A stretch of 64,000 bases of DNA from Halopenitus malekzadehii (GTDB lineage: Archaea > Halobacteriota > Halobacteria > Halobacteriales > Haloferacaceae), in assembly GCF_900108505.1 (NCBI RefSeq), contig NZ_FNWU01000001.1, positions 248,001 through 312,000 of the forward strand. Reading direction: 5' to 3'. This document shows positions 54,645 to 63,488 of this stretch, piece after piece. The position numbers and the translations under genes were made by a program. Positions within the stretch are counted from its first letter, which is position 1; each line of letters starts with the position of its first letter. The notes under the pieces were generated by a model. It had not been told where the DNA came from. It made no database searches and saw only the letters and a list, made by a program, of their open reading frames with translations.

Positions 54645-55226
54645 ATGGCAACCACCTCGGAATCGGTCGACCTCGTCGGCCAGGAATCGACCCGTAACCT
54701 CGCCCGGGCCGCGCTGTTCGCGGCGCTTGTTGGGGCGTTCGCGTACGTCTCGTTCCCCTTCCCGCTTTCCCCGGCGCCGGTGACGCTGCAGGTTCTCGGC
54801 GTCTTTCTCACCGGCGTGTTGCTCGGGCCGGTCTGGGGGGCGACGGCGTTGGTCATCTATCTCGCCGCCGGCGCGCTCGGCGCCCCGATCTTTGCCGGCG
54901 GTGCCGGCGGGATCGGGCATCTCGTCGGTGCGACCGCCGGCTACCTCTGGTCGTACCCGGTCGCGGCCGGGATCATCGGCTTCGTCGTCCATCGCGGACC
55001 CACGCTTCGTGACCTCGGGACGGTCGGCGTTCCCACGCTCGTCGGCGGGCTGATAGCCGGTACGGTCGTCATCTACGCCGCCGGCGTGACCGGGCTCACG
55101 CTCGTACTCGGGCTCGGCCCGGTCGAGGCGACCGTGCAGGGTGCGTTGGTCTTCCTCCCCGCCGAAGCCGCCAAGATCGCGGCCGTGATCGGGATCGTGC
55201 GTTCGGACGCCTTGGCCGCGGTATGA
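54645..55226 (+). CDS. bioY: Biotin transporter BioY (ECF S component)
   Basis: Substrate-binding membrane subunit for biotin uptake, 193 residues with about six helices. Signature parts are AALFAALVGAFAYVSFPFPLSPAPVTLQVLGVFLTGVLLGPVWG and the biotin-pocket region GGAGGIGHLVGATAGYLWSYPVAAGIIG. With the ATPase and T component that follow it should form BioMNY. ATG 54645 is 14 bases after the operator, fitting a leaderless transcript. The stop overlaps an ATG (ATGA) of a 10-codon frame. Confidence 0.92.
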   Translation: MATTSESVDLVGQESTRNLARAALFAALVGAFAYVSFPFPLSPAPVTLQVLGVFLTGVLLGPVWGATALVIYLAAGALGAPIFAGGAGGIGHLVGATAGYLWSYPVAAGIIGFVVHRGPTLRDLGTVGVPTLVGGLIAGTVVIYAAGVTGLTLVLGLGPVEATVQGALVFLPAEAAKIAAVIGIVRSDALAAV

Positions 55227-55255
55227 TCGACGTCGATACGATGTTCGTGGTATGA
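55223..55255 (+). CDS. 10-codon relay ORF between bioY and the ECF ATPase
   Basis: ATG at 55223 overlaps the bioY stop; the frame MIDVDTMFVV ends in a TGA whose bases overlap the ATG of the ATPase gene (ATGA at 55252). It arose from a duplication: 17 bases starting GGTATGATCG occur at 55220 and 55249. The real ATPase gene also begins MIDVD. It may couple translation of the two genes or be a neutral duplicate. Confidence 0.45.
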   Translation: MIDVDTMFVV

Positions 55256-55977
55256 TCGACGTCGACGCGGTGACCGTCGACCGCGGCGGCGTTCGCGTCC
55301 TCGAGGACCTTTCGCTGACGGTTCCCGACGGGGAGTTCCTGATCCTCGCCGGCGCGAACGGGGCCGGCAAGACGACCCTCGTTCGGACGTTCAACGGACT
55401 GATCACACCCGAATCGGGGACCGTCCGCGTGAACGGGACCCCCGTCGAGACGGACCCGCTGGCCGCCAGGCGCGCGGTCGGGATGGTGTTTCAACACCCA
55501 CGCGACCAGATCGTCGCGACGACGGTTGCCGCCGATGTCGCCTTCGGCCCCGAGAACCTGGGTCTCGACCGCGAGACGATCGACGAGCGGGTCGACGACG
55601 CGCTGGCGGCCGTCGGGCTTGCCGACCGACGGAACGCGCGGGTGGACGAACTGTCGGGTGGGCAGCGACAGCGACTCGCGATCGCTGGCGCGCTCGCGAT
55701 GAAGCCGTCCCATCTCGTGCTCGATGAGCCGTTCACCGGACTCGACGCTGCCGCCCGCCGATCGGTTCGCTCCCGCCTCGAAAAGCTCCACGACGAGGGG
55801 ACGAGCGTCGTCGTCGTCACCCACGACTCGCGATCCGTTCTCGGTCTCGCGGATCGGATCGTGGTGCTTGACGACGGCACGATCGCGGCGGATGCTGCGG
55901 CGACTGGCGGCCTCGCACAGACGGTCGCTCTCCCGGAGAACACGTTCGAACGAGGACGGCCGGACGACCCCGAATGA
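55252..55977 (+). CDS. bioM: ECF transporter ATPase (biotin)
   Basis: ABC-type ATPase of 241 residues that powers the biotin ECF transporter. Walker A is GANGAGKTT (about 35-43), the Q-loop is in FQHPRDQIVATT, the signature LSGGQRQRLAIAGALA, Walker B LVLDEPFTG, and the switch His in VTHD. The start is the second of two duplicated ATGATCGACGTCGA sites; it overlaps the next gene by 4 bases. Confidence 0.9.
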   Translation: MIDVDAVTVDRGGVRVLEDLSLTVPDGEFLILAGANGAGKTTLVRTFNGLITPESGTVRVNGTPVETDPLAARRAVGMVFQHPRDQIVATTVAADVAFGPENLGLDRETIDERVDDALAAVGLADRRNARVDELSGGQRQRLAIAGALAMKPSHLVLDEPFTGLDAAARRSVRSRLEKLHDEGTSVVVVTHDSRSVLGLADRIVVLDDGTIAADAAATGGLAQTVALPENTFERGRPDDPE

Positions 55978-56690
55978 CCCTCACGTACGTTCCGGCTGAT
56001 TCGGCGTTTCACCGGCTCGATCCGCGCTCGAAGCTGTTCCTCCAGGTCGCCTTCGCCACGGCTGCCTACGCGTACACCACTCCCCAGGGACTGGCGGTCC
56101 TCACGACCGTCGCCGTCGGCTGCGTGTGGGCTGCCGGCGAGACCGTTCGAACCGTCGCGTGGGGGTATCGCTTCAGCGCTCCGTTCCTGCTCGTCGCCCC
56201 GATCGTCGCCGGCGTTACGATCGGTCAGCCCTGGTTCCACCTCGCCGACGCGTTTTCCACCGGGCTCGCGAGCTACCGGATCGCGATCGTGTTGCTCGTG
56301 GCTGGATCGTTCGTTCGGTCCACGCCGGTTCGGGAGTCTCGGGCAGCCATACAGTGGCTCCTTCCCGGACGTCCGGGTCGGATTCTCGGCGTCGGCGTCG
56401 CGCTCGTCTTTCGCTTCCTCCCGCTGCTCCGTCACGATCTCGTGAGCACGCGCGCGGCGGTTCACGCTCGGTGCGGCACTGAACGCCCCGTTCACCGGCG
56501 GATGCGGATCGTGGCGGTCGCCGGAATCGCTCGCGCGCTCGGTAGAGCCGACCGGCTCGCGACCGCGTTGACGGCGCGGTGTTTCGCGTGGAATCCGACG
56601 CTGCCGACGCTTCGGTTCTCGCGGGCTGACGGACCGGTCGTGCTGCTCGCGACGGGGCTGGTCGTCGCGGCGATCGTCCGGATCGCGTGA
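55974..56690 (+). CDS. bioN: ECF transporter transmembrane (T) component
   Basis: CbiQ/EcfT-type membrane scaffold of 238 residues with about five helices. The Pro-Xaa-Ser region SAFHRLDPRSKLFLQ is the family start, and two arginine-rich coupling motifs (ARCGTERP and ALTARCF) that contact the ATPase are present. ATGA overlap with the ATPase gene indicates translational coupling. It completes the bioYMN operon. A 24-base tandem repeat follows the stop. Confidence 0.85.
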   Translation: MTLTYVPADSAFHRLDPRSKLFLQVAFATAAYAYTTPQGLAVLTTVAVGCVWAAGETVRTVAWGYRFSAPFLLVAPIVAGVTIGQPWFHLADAFSTGLASYRIAIVLLVAGSFVRSTPVRESRAAIQWLLPGRPGRILGVGVALVFRFLPLLRHDLVSTRAAVHARCGTERPVHRRMRIVAVAGIARALGRADRLATALTARCFAWNPTLPTLRFSRADGPVVLLATGLVVAAIVRIA

Positions 56691-56701
56691 TCCGATCGTC
56701 C

Positions 56702-56767
56702 CTCGGCGATGGGACTTCACCATCTCTCGGCGATGGGACTCCATCACCTCTCGGCGATGAAACGTCG
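56702..56767. repeat. 24-base tandem repeat after the bio operon
   Basis: Two copies of a 24-base unit starting CTCGGCGATGGG (56702-56725, 56726-56749) with a few changes, and a partial third. They begin about 12 bases past the bioN stop. Confidence 0.8.
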
Positions 56768-56824
56768 TGTGGGAACCGCCGGATAGTGGCAAGATTTAAC
56801 ACCCGATCGACGGTCGATTGAACT

Positions 56825-59101
56825 ATGCTACCGCTGCAGGCGACCCGCGAGACGTTTTGGACCATCTCCCCGACGGGCAAGGCCATCTTCTACGTCCTGG
56901 CAACCGTCGCGGTCATCGTGTTCACGTACGGCGTGTATGCGCGCTTCGCCCGGTACGCCGCCGGACGCGAGGCGTCGGTCGACCGGCTCTCGAACCTTCC
57001 CGGTCGGATCGTCGACGCGACACTGATCGTGGCAACCAACCGCAAGCAGTTCGATCGAGACCGGTATGCCGGCGTGATGCACACCTTCGTCCTCTGGGGT
57101 TTTCTCGTCCTGCTGATGGCGACGACGATCCTCTTCGTCGATATGGATCTCTATAGCCCCCTCACCGGCGACTCCTTCTGGACGGGCGAGTTCTATCTGG
57201 CCTACCAGTTCGTCGTCGACGCGTTCGGGCTCCTGTTCGTCGTCGGCGTCGGGATGGCACTGTGGCGGCGCTACTGGACGCACAACGCTCGGCTGTGGGG
57301 CAAACACACCTCACTCGAGGACGACGCGTTCGTCTGGTCGCTGTTTCTGCTCGGGATCGGCGGCTTCATCGCGGAGGCGGCCGCGATCGTCGGCCAGCCG
57401 AACCGGGCGACCGAGTCGGTCAGCTTCATCGGTCTCACGATGGCAACCGGCCTCGAGGCGGTCGGGGTCACGCCCGACCTGGCGGCCGCGATCTATCCGG
57501 TCATCTGGTGGCAACACGCTCTGCTCGCGCTCGGGTTCGTCGCGTGGATCCCCTACGCGAAACCGTTCCACATGCTCTCCTCGTTCGCGAACGTGGTGGT
57601 CCGTGACGAGCAGGCCGGCGCACGCCTCCCGAACGTTCCCGCCGACCTCGACCACACGAACGCCGAATCGCTCGACGACTTCACCTGGAAGGAGCTGCTT
57701 GACCAGGACGCCTGCACGAAGTGCGGCCGGTGTTCGTCGGTGTGTCCCGCGAACGCGTCCGGGCGCAACCTCGATCCCCGCGACGTGATCCTCGATCTGA
57801 AGGCGTACCGGGAATCGGTCGCTGACGACCCCGTCATCGGCCGGTCGCCGGATGCGGTCCCGCCCCGGGCCGACGAACTCAGCGACGGCGCGGTCGCCGA
57901 CGGCGGCAGTGCGACCGCCGAGGCGGTGCCGATCGTCGCCGAGGAGGGCGGCGTGATCGCGGCCGAATCGATGGAGTCATGTATGTCCTGTATGGCCTGT
58001 ATGGACGCCTGCCCGGTCGACATCGAACACCTCACGTCGTTCACCCGTCTCAACCGTCAGCTCACCGACGAGGGGGCGCTCGATTCGAACCTACAGGACG
58101 TCTTCCAGGACGTGATGAGCACGGGCAACACCTTCGGCGACTCCCCGGACGCCCGCGGCGACTGGACGGAGGACCTCGAGTTCGAGATCGATGACGCCCG
58201 TGAGACTGAGGTCGAGTACCTCTGGTACGTCGGCGATTACCCGAGCTACGACGAGCGCAACAAGACGGTCGCTCGCGCGCTCGCGAAGCTGTTCGATCAC
58301 GCGGACGTCGAGTTCGGGATCCTCTTCGACGATGAGAAGTACGACGGCAACGACGTCCGCCGGATCGGCGAGGAGTTCCTTTACCTCGAGCTGGCCGGCC
58401 ACCACGTCGAGACCTTCGAGGAGTGCGAGTTCGAGACGATCGTCTGTACGGACCCGCACTCGTACAACACGATGAAAAACGAGTATCCTGAGCTCGACTT
58501 CGCTGAGTTCGCCGACGACCCGATGATGCCCTTCGAGTACGACGAGCGATGGAACGCCGACGGCGAGATCGACGTGCAACACTGGACGCAGGTCGTCGAG
58601 GAGCTCGTGACCGACGGCCGTCTCGGGCTCTCGGGCGACGAGCTCGACTACACGGTGACCTACCACGACCCGTGTCACCTCGGCCGGTACAACGACGAGT
58701 ACGAGGCCCCCCGCGAGCTCATCCGGGCCACCGGCGCCGACCTGCGGGAGATGCCGCGCTCGCGGTCGGACTCGTTCTGCTGTGGCGGCGGCGGCGGCGG
58801 GCTCTGGATGGAACACGACGAGGAGACGAAGCCGAGCGAGGAGCGGCTTCGCGAGGCGCTCGAGGACACCGACGCCGGCGCCGCCGTCGAGAAGTTCGTC
58901 GTCGCCTGTCCGATGTGTACCACGATGTTCGAGGACGGCCGCAAGACCGGGAACTTCGAGGACGACATCGACGTCGTCGACGTGGCGGAACTCTTGCTCG
59001 AGGCCCTCGAGACGTCCGGAAAACTCCCGGACGCCTCCGCCAGCGAGGTCTCGGCCGATGACGACGCCGCCGACGGCAGCGGTCCGGCCGCGGCGGACTA
59101 A
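56825..59101 (+). CDS. FadF-like membrane iron-sulfur oxidoreductase (heterodisulfide reductase-related)
   Basis: Product of 758 residues. The N-terminal domain (residues about 1-255) has six hydrophobic helices with conserved His, like the cytochrome b subunit NarI/DsrM. Two 4Fe-4S clusters follow: C297, C300, C303, C307 and C386, C389, C392, C396. The C-terminal HdrD-like half has the CCG motifs (DPCHLGRY..., FCCGGGGGG) that bind a second cluster type. Bacillus FadF has this design and passes electrons from the electron-transfer flavoprotein to menaquinone in fatty acid oxidation; a similar role is inferred. Confidence 0.88.
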   Translation: MLPLQATRETFWTISPTGKAIFYVLATVAVIVFTYGVYARFARYAAGREASVDRLSNLPGRIVDATLIVATNRKQFDRDRYAGVMHTFVLWGFLVLLMATTILFVDMDLYSPLTGDSFWTGEFYLAYQFVVDAFGLLFVVGVGMALWRRYWTHNARLWGKHTSLEDDAFVWSLFLLGIGGFIAEAAAIVGQPNRATESVSFIGLTMATGLEAVGVTPDLAAAIYPVIWWQHALLALGFVAWIPYAKPFHMLSSFANVVVRDEQAGARLPNVPADLDHTNAESLDDFTWKELLDQDACTKCGRCSSVCPANASGRNLDPRDVILDLKAYRESVADDPVIGRSPDAVPPRADELSDGAVADGGSATAEAVPIVAEEGGVIAAESMESCMSCMACMDACPVDIEHLTSFTRLNRQLTDEGALDSNLQDVFQDVMSTGNTFGDSPDARGDWTEDLEFEIDDARETEVEYLWYVGDYPSYDERNKTVARALAKLFDHADVEFGILFDDEKYDGNDVRRIGEEFLYLELAGHHVETFEECEFETIVCTDPHSYNTMKNEYPELDFAEFADDPMMPFEYDERWNADGEIDVQHWTQVVEELVTDGRLGLSGDELDYTVTYHDPCHLGRYNDEYEAPRELIRATGADLREMPRSRSDSFCCGGGGGGLWMEHDEETKPSEERLREALEDTDAGAAVEKFVVACPMCTTMFEDGRKTGNFEDDIDVVDVAELLLEALETSGKLPDASASEVSADDDAADGSGPAAAD

Positions 59102-59185
59102 GATCGATCCGACGGCCGGCCCGTCTCTCCCATGGCCGGCTCGTCTCCCGAACTGATCGAGGTGACTATTCGATGATCGACTCGC

Positions 59186-60220
59186 CTACCCGACGATCGT
59201 CGCGATCCGGTCGATCGCGGTCTCGATGTCCTCGCGATCGACGTCCAGATGGGTCGTGAAACGGACGGTGTAGTCGTCGAACTCGACGCCCCCGACGCCG
59301 GCCTCCGTACACGCCTCGAGGAACCCCGCGGCGGTGTATCCCGTTTCCGACACGTCCACGACCACGATGTTCGTCTCCGGGTCGGCCGCCTCGATCCCGT
59401 CGAGGTCGTCGAGTCCGCGTGCCAGCCGGGCCGCGTTCGCGTGGTCGTCGGCCAGCCGGTCGACGTTCTCCAGCGCGCACAGTCCGGGCGCGGCGATCAG
59501 CCCGGCCTGACGCATTCCCCCACCGAACAGCTTGCGAACGCGGCGCGCCTCCTCGATGAACGTCTCCGGTCCGACGAGCATCGATCCCACGGGCGCGCCG
59601 AGCCCTTTCGAGAGGCAGACCATCACGCTATCGACGGATTCGACCAGTTCGGCCGCGAGAGTGTCGAGCGCGACCGCCGCGTTGAACAGCCGCGCGCCGT
59701 CGACGTGGACGGGAACCTCGTGGTCGTGGGCGACCGCCGCGGCATCGTCGATCCGTGTCTTCGGGATCGCCTTCCCGCCGCGGTAGTTGTGCGTGTTCTC
59801 CAGCGCGAACAGCCCGGTCCCGGCACGATGGAGGTCGCGATCGACGAGGCCCGCCTCGACCTGTTCCGGAGTGGGAACGCCCCGTTCGCCGGCGTCGATC
59901 GGGCGGGTCTGTGCGCCCGACAGCGCGGCCGCGCCGCCGAGTTCCCAGCGATAGATGTGCGACTCGCCCTCGAGCAGCACCTCGTCGCCGGGGTCGGTGT
60001 GGACCTGCACGGCGATCTGGTTGCCCATCGTCCCCGACGGGACGTAGAGGGCCGCCTCCATCTCGAGCGTCTCGGCGACCCGACGCTCGAGTTCGAGCAC
60101 GGTCGGGTCACCGCGATAGACGTCATCGCCGACTTCGGCGGTCGCGGCCGCCTCGCGCATCTCCGCTGAGGGGCGCGTCACCGTGTCCGACCGGAGGTCG
60201 ACGTCGAGTTCCGACTTCAT
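59186..60220 (-). CDS. Threonine aldolase
   Basis: PLP enzyme that cleaves L-(allo)threonine to glycine and acetaldehyde, 344 residues. Family signatures are [55 protein letters not shown] (PLP Asp) and [14 protein letters not shown] (PLP Lys). ATG 60220 gives the normal N-terminus. It is divergent-neighbour to the FadF-like gene in a tail-to-tail arrangement, with no operon partner seen. Confidence 0.92.
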   Translation of the reverse strand: MKSELDVDLRSDTVTRPSAEMREAAATAEVGDDVYRGDPTVLELERRVAETLEMEAALYVPSGTMGNQIAVQVHTDPGDEVLLEGESHIYRWELGGAAALSGAQTRPIDAGERGVPTPEQVEAGLVDRDLHRAGTGLFALENTHNYRGGKAIPKTRIDDAAAVAHDHEVPVHVDGARLFNAAVALDTLAAELVESVDSVMVCLSKGLGAPVGSMLVGPETFIEEARRVRKLFGGGMRQAGLIAAPGLCALENVDRLADDHANAARLARGLDDLDGIEAADPETNIVVVDVSETGYTAAGFLEACTEAGVGGVEFDDYTVRFTTHLDVDREDIETAIDRIATIVG

Positions 60221-60284
60221 ACCGATCGATTCGTGCACGCGGGCTTAGTGATGCCGGCCGAGACGATCGACGGGCTGGAGCGAG

Positions 60285-60644
60285 TCACTCCACGTCGGCA
60301 CACGACCGAACCCGTCCCCAGATCGCGCGCCGATCGGCGACGAACCGGTACCCGCGTTCGCGGACCCGCTGCCAGCCGGGAACCTGCCGAGCTGCGTTCA
60401 TCGCGCGCCGCCAGCCCGGCCCGAACCGGCCGACGACGCGCTCGAGCGCCTCGCCGCAGGAATAGACGGCGTCGTCGGTCAGCAGGTGCATACAGGACTC
60501 GTACTCGGCCGGGAGCCGGGCGCGCTGGTCGGGTGAGAGGTCGGCGAACCCGACGGGATCGAACTCGCCGTGGCGCAACGCGATCCGGACACACCACTTA
60601 CAGAATCCGCAGTCGTCGTCGTAGACCAGACGTGGCGTCGCCAT
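60285..60644 (-). CDS. DCC-family thiol-disulfide oxidoreductase-like protein (DUF393)
   Basis: 119 residues with the DUF393 hallmark YDDDCGFCKWC at residues 8-18 (DxxCxxC), and the helical region following. Family members resemble thioredoxin-like proteins with a DCC motif; function unknown. It lies 64 bases upstream of the threonine aldolase start on the same strand. Confidence 0.85.
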   Translation of the reverse strand: MATPRLVYDDDCGFCKWCVRIALRHGEFDPVGFADLSPDQRARLPAEYESCMHLLTDDAVYSCGEALERVVGRFGPGWRRAMNAARQVPGWQRVRERGYRFVADRRAIWGRVRSCADVE

Positions 60645-60741
60645 ACCGATACGTCGGTCCCCCGTCGGTTTGGCGTTTCGGGTCCGGTGTCCCCTCACCG
60701 GCGGCCGACGAGTCTGCCGCGGCCACGCACGGGACGACGAA

Positions 60742-61458
60742 TTAGCCGCGTACCGCACGGACGACGAGGTAGACGAACGGCGTGTCGACGACCGCGATCA
60801 GCAGCTTCAGCAGGTACTGGCCGAGGATCAGCGACACGACGACCGCGGTCGGCAGCGTGACGCCGATCCCGAGGACGGTCGGCGCGACCACGAACGCCAC
60901 GCCGACGAAGATCACGGTGTCGATCGCCTGGCTCGTCGCGGTCGAGACGAGGTTTCGGAGCCAGAGGTGGGCGCCGTCCGTCCGATCGCGCAGCGCGTGG
61001 AAGACGATCACGTCCCAGTTCTGGCTCACCAGATACGCAAGCAGGCTGCCGACCACGATGTTCGTCGCGGGGGCCAGCGCTGCCGCGAACGTCGCGGCGA
61101 ACTCCGGATCGTCGGCCGGCGCGGCGATCGTCGACCAGACGAGCGCCAGCACGACGAAGTTCATCGCGAACGCGACGTTCACCATCACCTGTGCCGCACG
61201 CCGACCGTACAGCTCGGCGTAACAGTCGGAGGCGAAGAACGTGATCGCGTACGCCACCGCCGCTCCCGGCAACGCGATCTCCGGCCCGACGACCGGCAGC
61301 GTGATCGGGATCGGGATCGCGAGGATCTTCGCGGCGGTCAACTGCGAGGTCACGAGCGCGGTCGCGAACAGGGCCAGGAGGGCAACTTGGCCGATCGCCG
61401 CCGTGCTGGTCGGGTCCGTGGGCGTGCCGGCCGCATCCCGTGTCTCCGGGCTACGCAT
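60742..61458 (-). CDS. Queuosine precursor transporter family protein (YhhQ/QPTR)
   Basis: Membrane protein of 238 residues with about six helices and the family motifs TSQLTAAKI, ITFFASDCYAELYGRR, and SQAIDTVIFVG. Bacterial YhhQ imports preQ0/preQ1; in archaea the product preQ0 serves archaeosine synthesis (inference). The ATG at 61458 overlaps the upstream CopG regulator by 8 bases, so both are made together. Confidence 0.88.
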   Translation of the reverse strand: MRSPETRDAAGTPTDPTSTAAIGQVALLALFATALVTSQLTAAKILAIPIPITLPVVGPEIALPGAAVAYAITFFASDCYAELYGRRAAQVMVNVAFAMNFVVLALVWSTIAAPADDPEFAATFAAALAPATNIVVGSLLAYLVSQNWDVIVFHALRDRTDGAHLWLRNLVSTATSQAIDTVIFVGVAFVVAPTVLGIGVTLPTAVVVSLILGQYLLKLLIAVVDTPFVYLVVRAVRG

Positions 61459-61687
61459 CGGGCCCCTCGTCCGTCGTTCCGTGGCATCCCGTCCCGTCGG
61501 TCTCGGCGCCGTCAGCATCTTCGTCGAGCCGTCCGTGGCGATCGTCGATCTCGTCGAGCCGGTCCAGCGTCTTTCGGATCGACGCCCGGACCGCGTCGCT
61601 GCGGTTGACGAACTTGCCGTCGCCGCCGACGTGCCGATCGAGGTCGTTCAACAGTTCCTCCGGGATGTCCACGCTCACCTTGGGCAT
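61451..61687 (-). CDS. CopG/ribbon-helix-helix regulator
   Basis: 78 residues. The first 45 residues (KVSVDIPEELLNDLDRHVGGDGKFVNRSDAVRASIRKTLDRLDEI) form a ribbon-helix-helix DNA-binding fold; the rest is an acidic tail. It shares 8 bases with the transporter gene, so it may regulate it, as small regulators often do with downstream genes. ATG 61687. Confidence 0.85.
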   Translation of the reverse strand: MPKVSVDIPEELLNDLDRHVGGDGKFVNRSDAVRASIRKTLDRLDEIDDRHGRLDEDADGAETDGTGCHGTTDEGPDA

Positions 61688-61837
61688 ACTGAACTCTTGC
61701 CCGTCGGTCTGCGCCGCGCCGTTAAGTATTCTTCCAAGAACACGTGGGGAGTATCACTCCGCGACTCCGCCTGATCACCGATCCGGTCGTTCCGCGGGGG
61801 ACACGTTTTTGGCGTTCCATCCCGTTCTCCCGCCACT

Positions 61838-62482
61838 ATGGACGAGAAAACCGCGGATCTCCGGGACCTGTTCGTCGACGCGACCGGCTCGGAGACGGTC
61901 ACCGAGGGGCAGTCGGCCGACCGCGGATCCCTGCTCGAGCGCGACGACGCGACGGTCGGGGAGCGGCTCACCGAGCTGATCGCGACGATGCGCGATCGAT
62001 ACGGCTTCTCGACCTCCCTTCCCGACGCCGCCTACGAGCGCGTCGTCCGGGGCCACTTCGACGACGAGCCGGACGCGGTCATCGCGGCGGCGATCGGCGA
62101 CGACGAGTCGATCGAGATCGGGAAGAACGCCGCTGCCGACGTCGACGCGACGGGCGTCTTCCGCGCGCGAACGGACCTGCATCTCGTCACCGACGCCGAC
62201 CGCGAGACGCCGGTCGCGTACGACGAGGTGAAGCGACTCGTGCTCGCGGGCGCCACGGACGAGGAGCTGGCCGCCGCGCTGTCCAGCGATCCCGAGACCG
62301 TGCGGCGGTATCGCCGCGTCGCCGAGGCGGACGTCGCCTCGATGCGCGCGAACCACCGCTTCCGCGACGAGTTCCGCGATCTCCTCACCGACGCCGACAT
62401 CGAGGGATCGCTCGCCGCCGGCGCTCGCGAGGACGGGCTGCGCGAGGCGGCCGAGGACATCGAGACCGACGTCTCCTTTTGA
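61838..62482 (+). CDS. Conditioned medium-induced protein 4-like (Cmi4)
   Basis: Product of 214 residues. Residues 115-190 (DEVKRLVLAGATDEELAAALSSDPETVRRYRRVAEADVASMRANHRFRDEFRDLLTDAD) are helical with an HTH-like part, and the N-terminus DEKTADLRDLFVDATGSETVTE matches haloarchaeal proteins annotated as conditioned medium-induced protein 4. Function is unknown; the name comes from induction by spent medium. It is independent of its neighbours. Confidence 0.6.
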   Translation: MDEKTADLRDLFVDATGSETVTEGQSADRGSLLERDDATVGERLTELIATMRDRYGFSTSLPDAAYERVVRGHFDDEPDAVIAAAIGDDESIEIGKNAAADVDATGVFRARTDLHLVTDADRETPVAYDEVKRLVLAGATDEELAAALSSDPETVRRYRRVAEADVASMRANHRFRDEFRDLLTDADIEGSLAAGAREDGLREAAEDIETDVSF

Positions 62483-62549
62483 ACGACGGCCGTCCATCGA
62501 TCGACCGATCCGTCCGACGGTTTATCCGGGGAGACGACGCAGACGGCCC

Positions 62550-63368
62550 GTGTCCGACGCCCCCTCACGACCGACTACCCCCGACACCGAGACGCCACCG
62601 ACCGACACGACGGCGGACGCGTCGTCCAGCCACGCCACCCGTCCGGCATCGGCCGACCGGTCGGACCGCATCCCGTCGGGATCGGTTGCCTTCGGCGACC
62701 TGACGCGTGCCGCCTACTGTCCGCGGCAGCTCTACTACGCGCGACAGGAGCCGGACCGATCGATCCCCGATGCACAGCGGTCCCGGATCGACCTCGCGTT
62801 CCGATACCCGGATTCGGTCGCGGCGAGCGATGCCGACCTCGTCGATCGGACGATCGACGTCCGGCCGACCGTCTACCGCGACCGCCTTCGGACGCTTCGC
62901 GACGGCGGCCTTCGTGACCGGTTCGGGATCCCGTGGCGCTCGCTCGCGATCCCGGACCGAACACGGGCGTTTCTCGTCGGCCGGTCCTGTCACGGGATCG
63001 CGCATAAGGTGCTCTCCGGAACCGACGCCGACGATCCGCCGATACCGACGTTCGCCTCGCCCGGAACGCCGCCCGATCAGGGCGTCTGGGAGCCCCAGAC
63101 CGTCCGGGCAGTTGCGATCGCGAAGGCGCTCGCCTGGGAGGAAGAACGCGAGATCCACCGCGCTCTCGTCGAGTACCCGGCGGTCGGCGTCGTCCGCGAG
63201 GTCACGCTGTCGGTTCGGACGAAGGCCGCCTATCGACGTGCGCTGCGGACCACTCGCGGGATCGACGGGCCGCCGTCACGGGTTTCCGACGACCGGTGTC
63301 AGCCCTGCGAGTATCGGGATCAGTGTGGCACCGAGACGCGCTCGCTGCGCTCCCGGCTTGGGCTGTAG
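62550..63368 (+). CDS. Solo Cas4-like protein
   Basis: Product of 272 residues with a GTG start. After a low-complexity leader (about 40 residues) comes TRAAYCPRQLYYARQ with C57, and the C-terminus has C250, C253 and C259: the four cysteines that hold the Cas4 iron-sulfur cluster. The central nuclease motifs (D, E-x-K, QxxxY) are not clearly visible, so it may be inactive as a nuclease. No CRISPR array or other cas gene is in the window, so it is a stand-alone member. Confidence 0.75.
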   Translation: MSDAPSRPTTPDTETPPTDTTADASSSHATRPASADRSDRIPSGSVAFGDLTRAAYCPRQLYYARQEPDRSIPDAQRSRIDLAFRYPDSVAASDADLVDRTIDVRPTVYRDRLRTLRDGGLRDRFGIPWRSLAIPDRTRAFLVGRSCHGIAHKVLSGTDADDPPIPTFASPGTPPDQGVWEPQTVRAVAIAKALAWEEEREIHRALVEYPAVGVVREVTLSVRTKAAYRRALRTTRGIDGPPSRVSDDRCQPCEYRDQCGTETRSLRSRLGL

Positions 63369-63412
63369 TCGTGGATCGACGGGAAGGGTCCCGCCGTCGA
63401 CGGCTTCGCAAC

Positions 63413-63488
63413 CGATCGTCGAGCCAGGCCGCGATCAGCGATCGTCGAGCCAGGCCGCGATCAGCGATCGTCGAGCCAGGCCGCGATC
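63413..63488. repeat. 26-base tandem repeat at the Sua5 gene end
   Basis: Two exact copies of a 26-base unit beginning CGATCGTCGAGC (63413-63438, 63439-63464) and 24 bases of a third. The third overlaps the last codons of the Sua5 gene (AIAAWLDDR and stop), so the gene's 3' end has been triplicated downstream. Confidence 0.9.
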
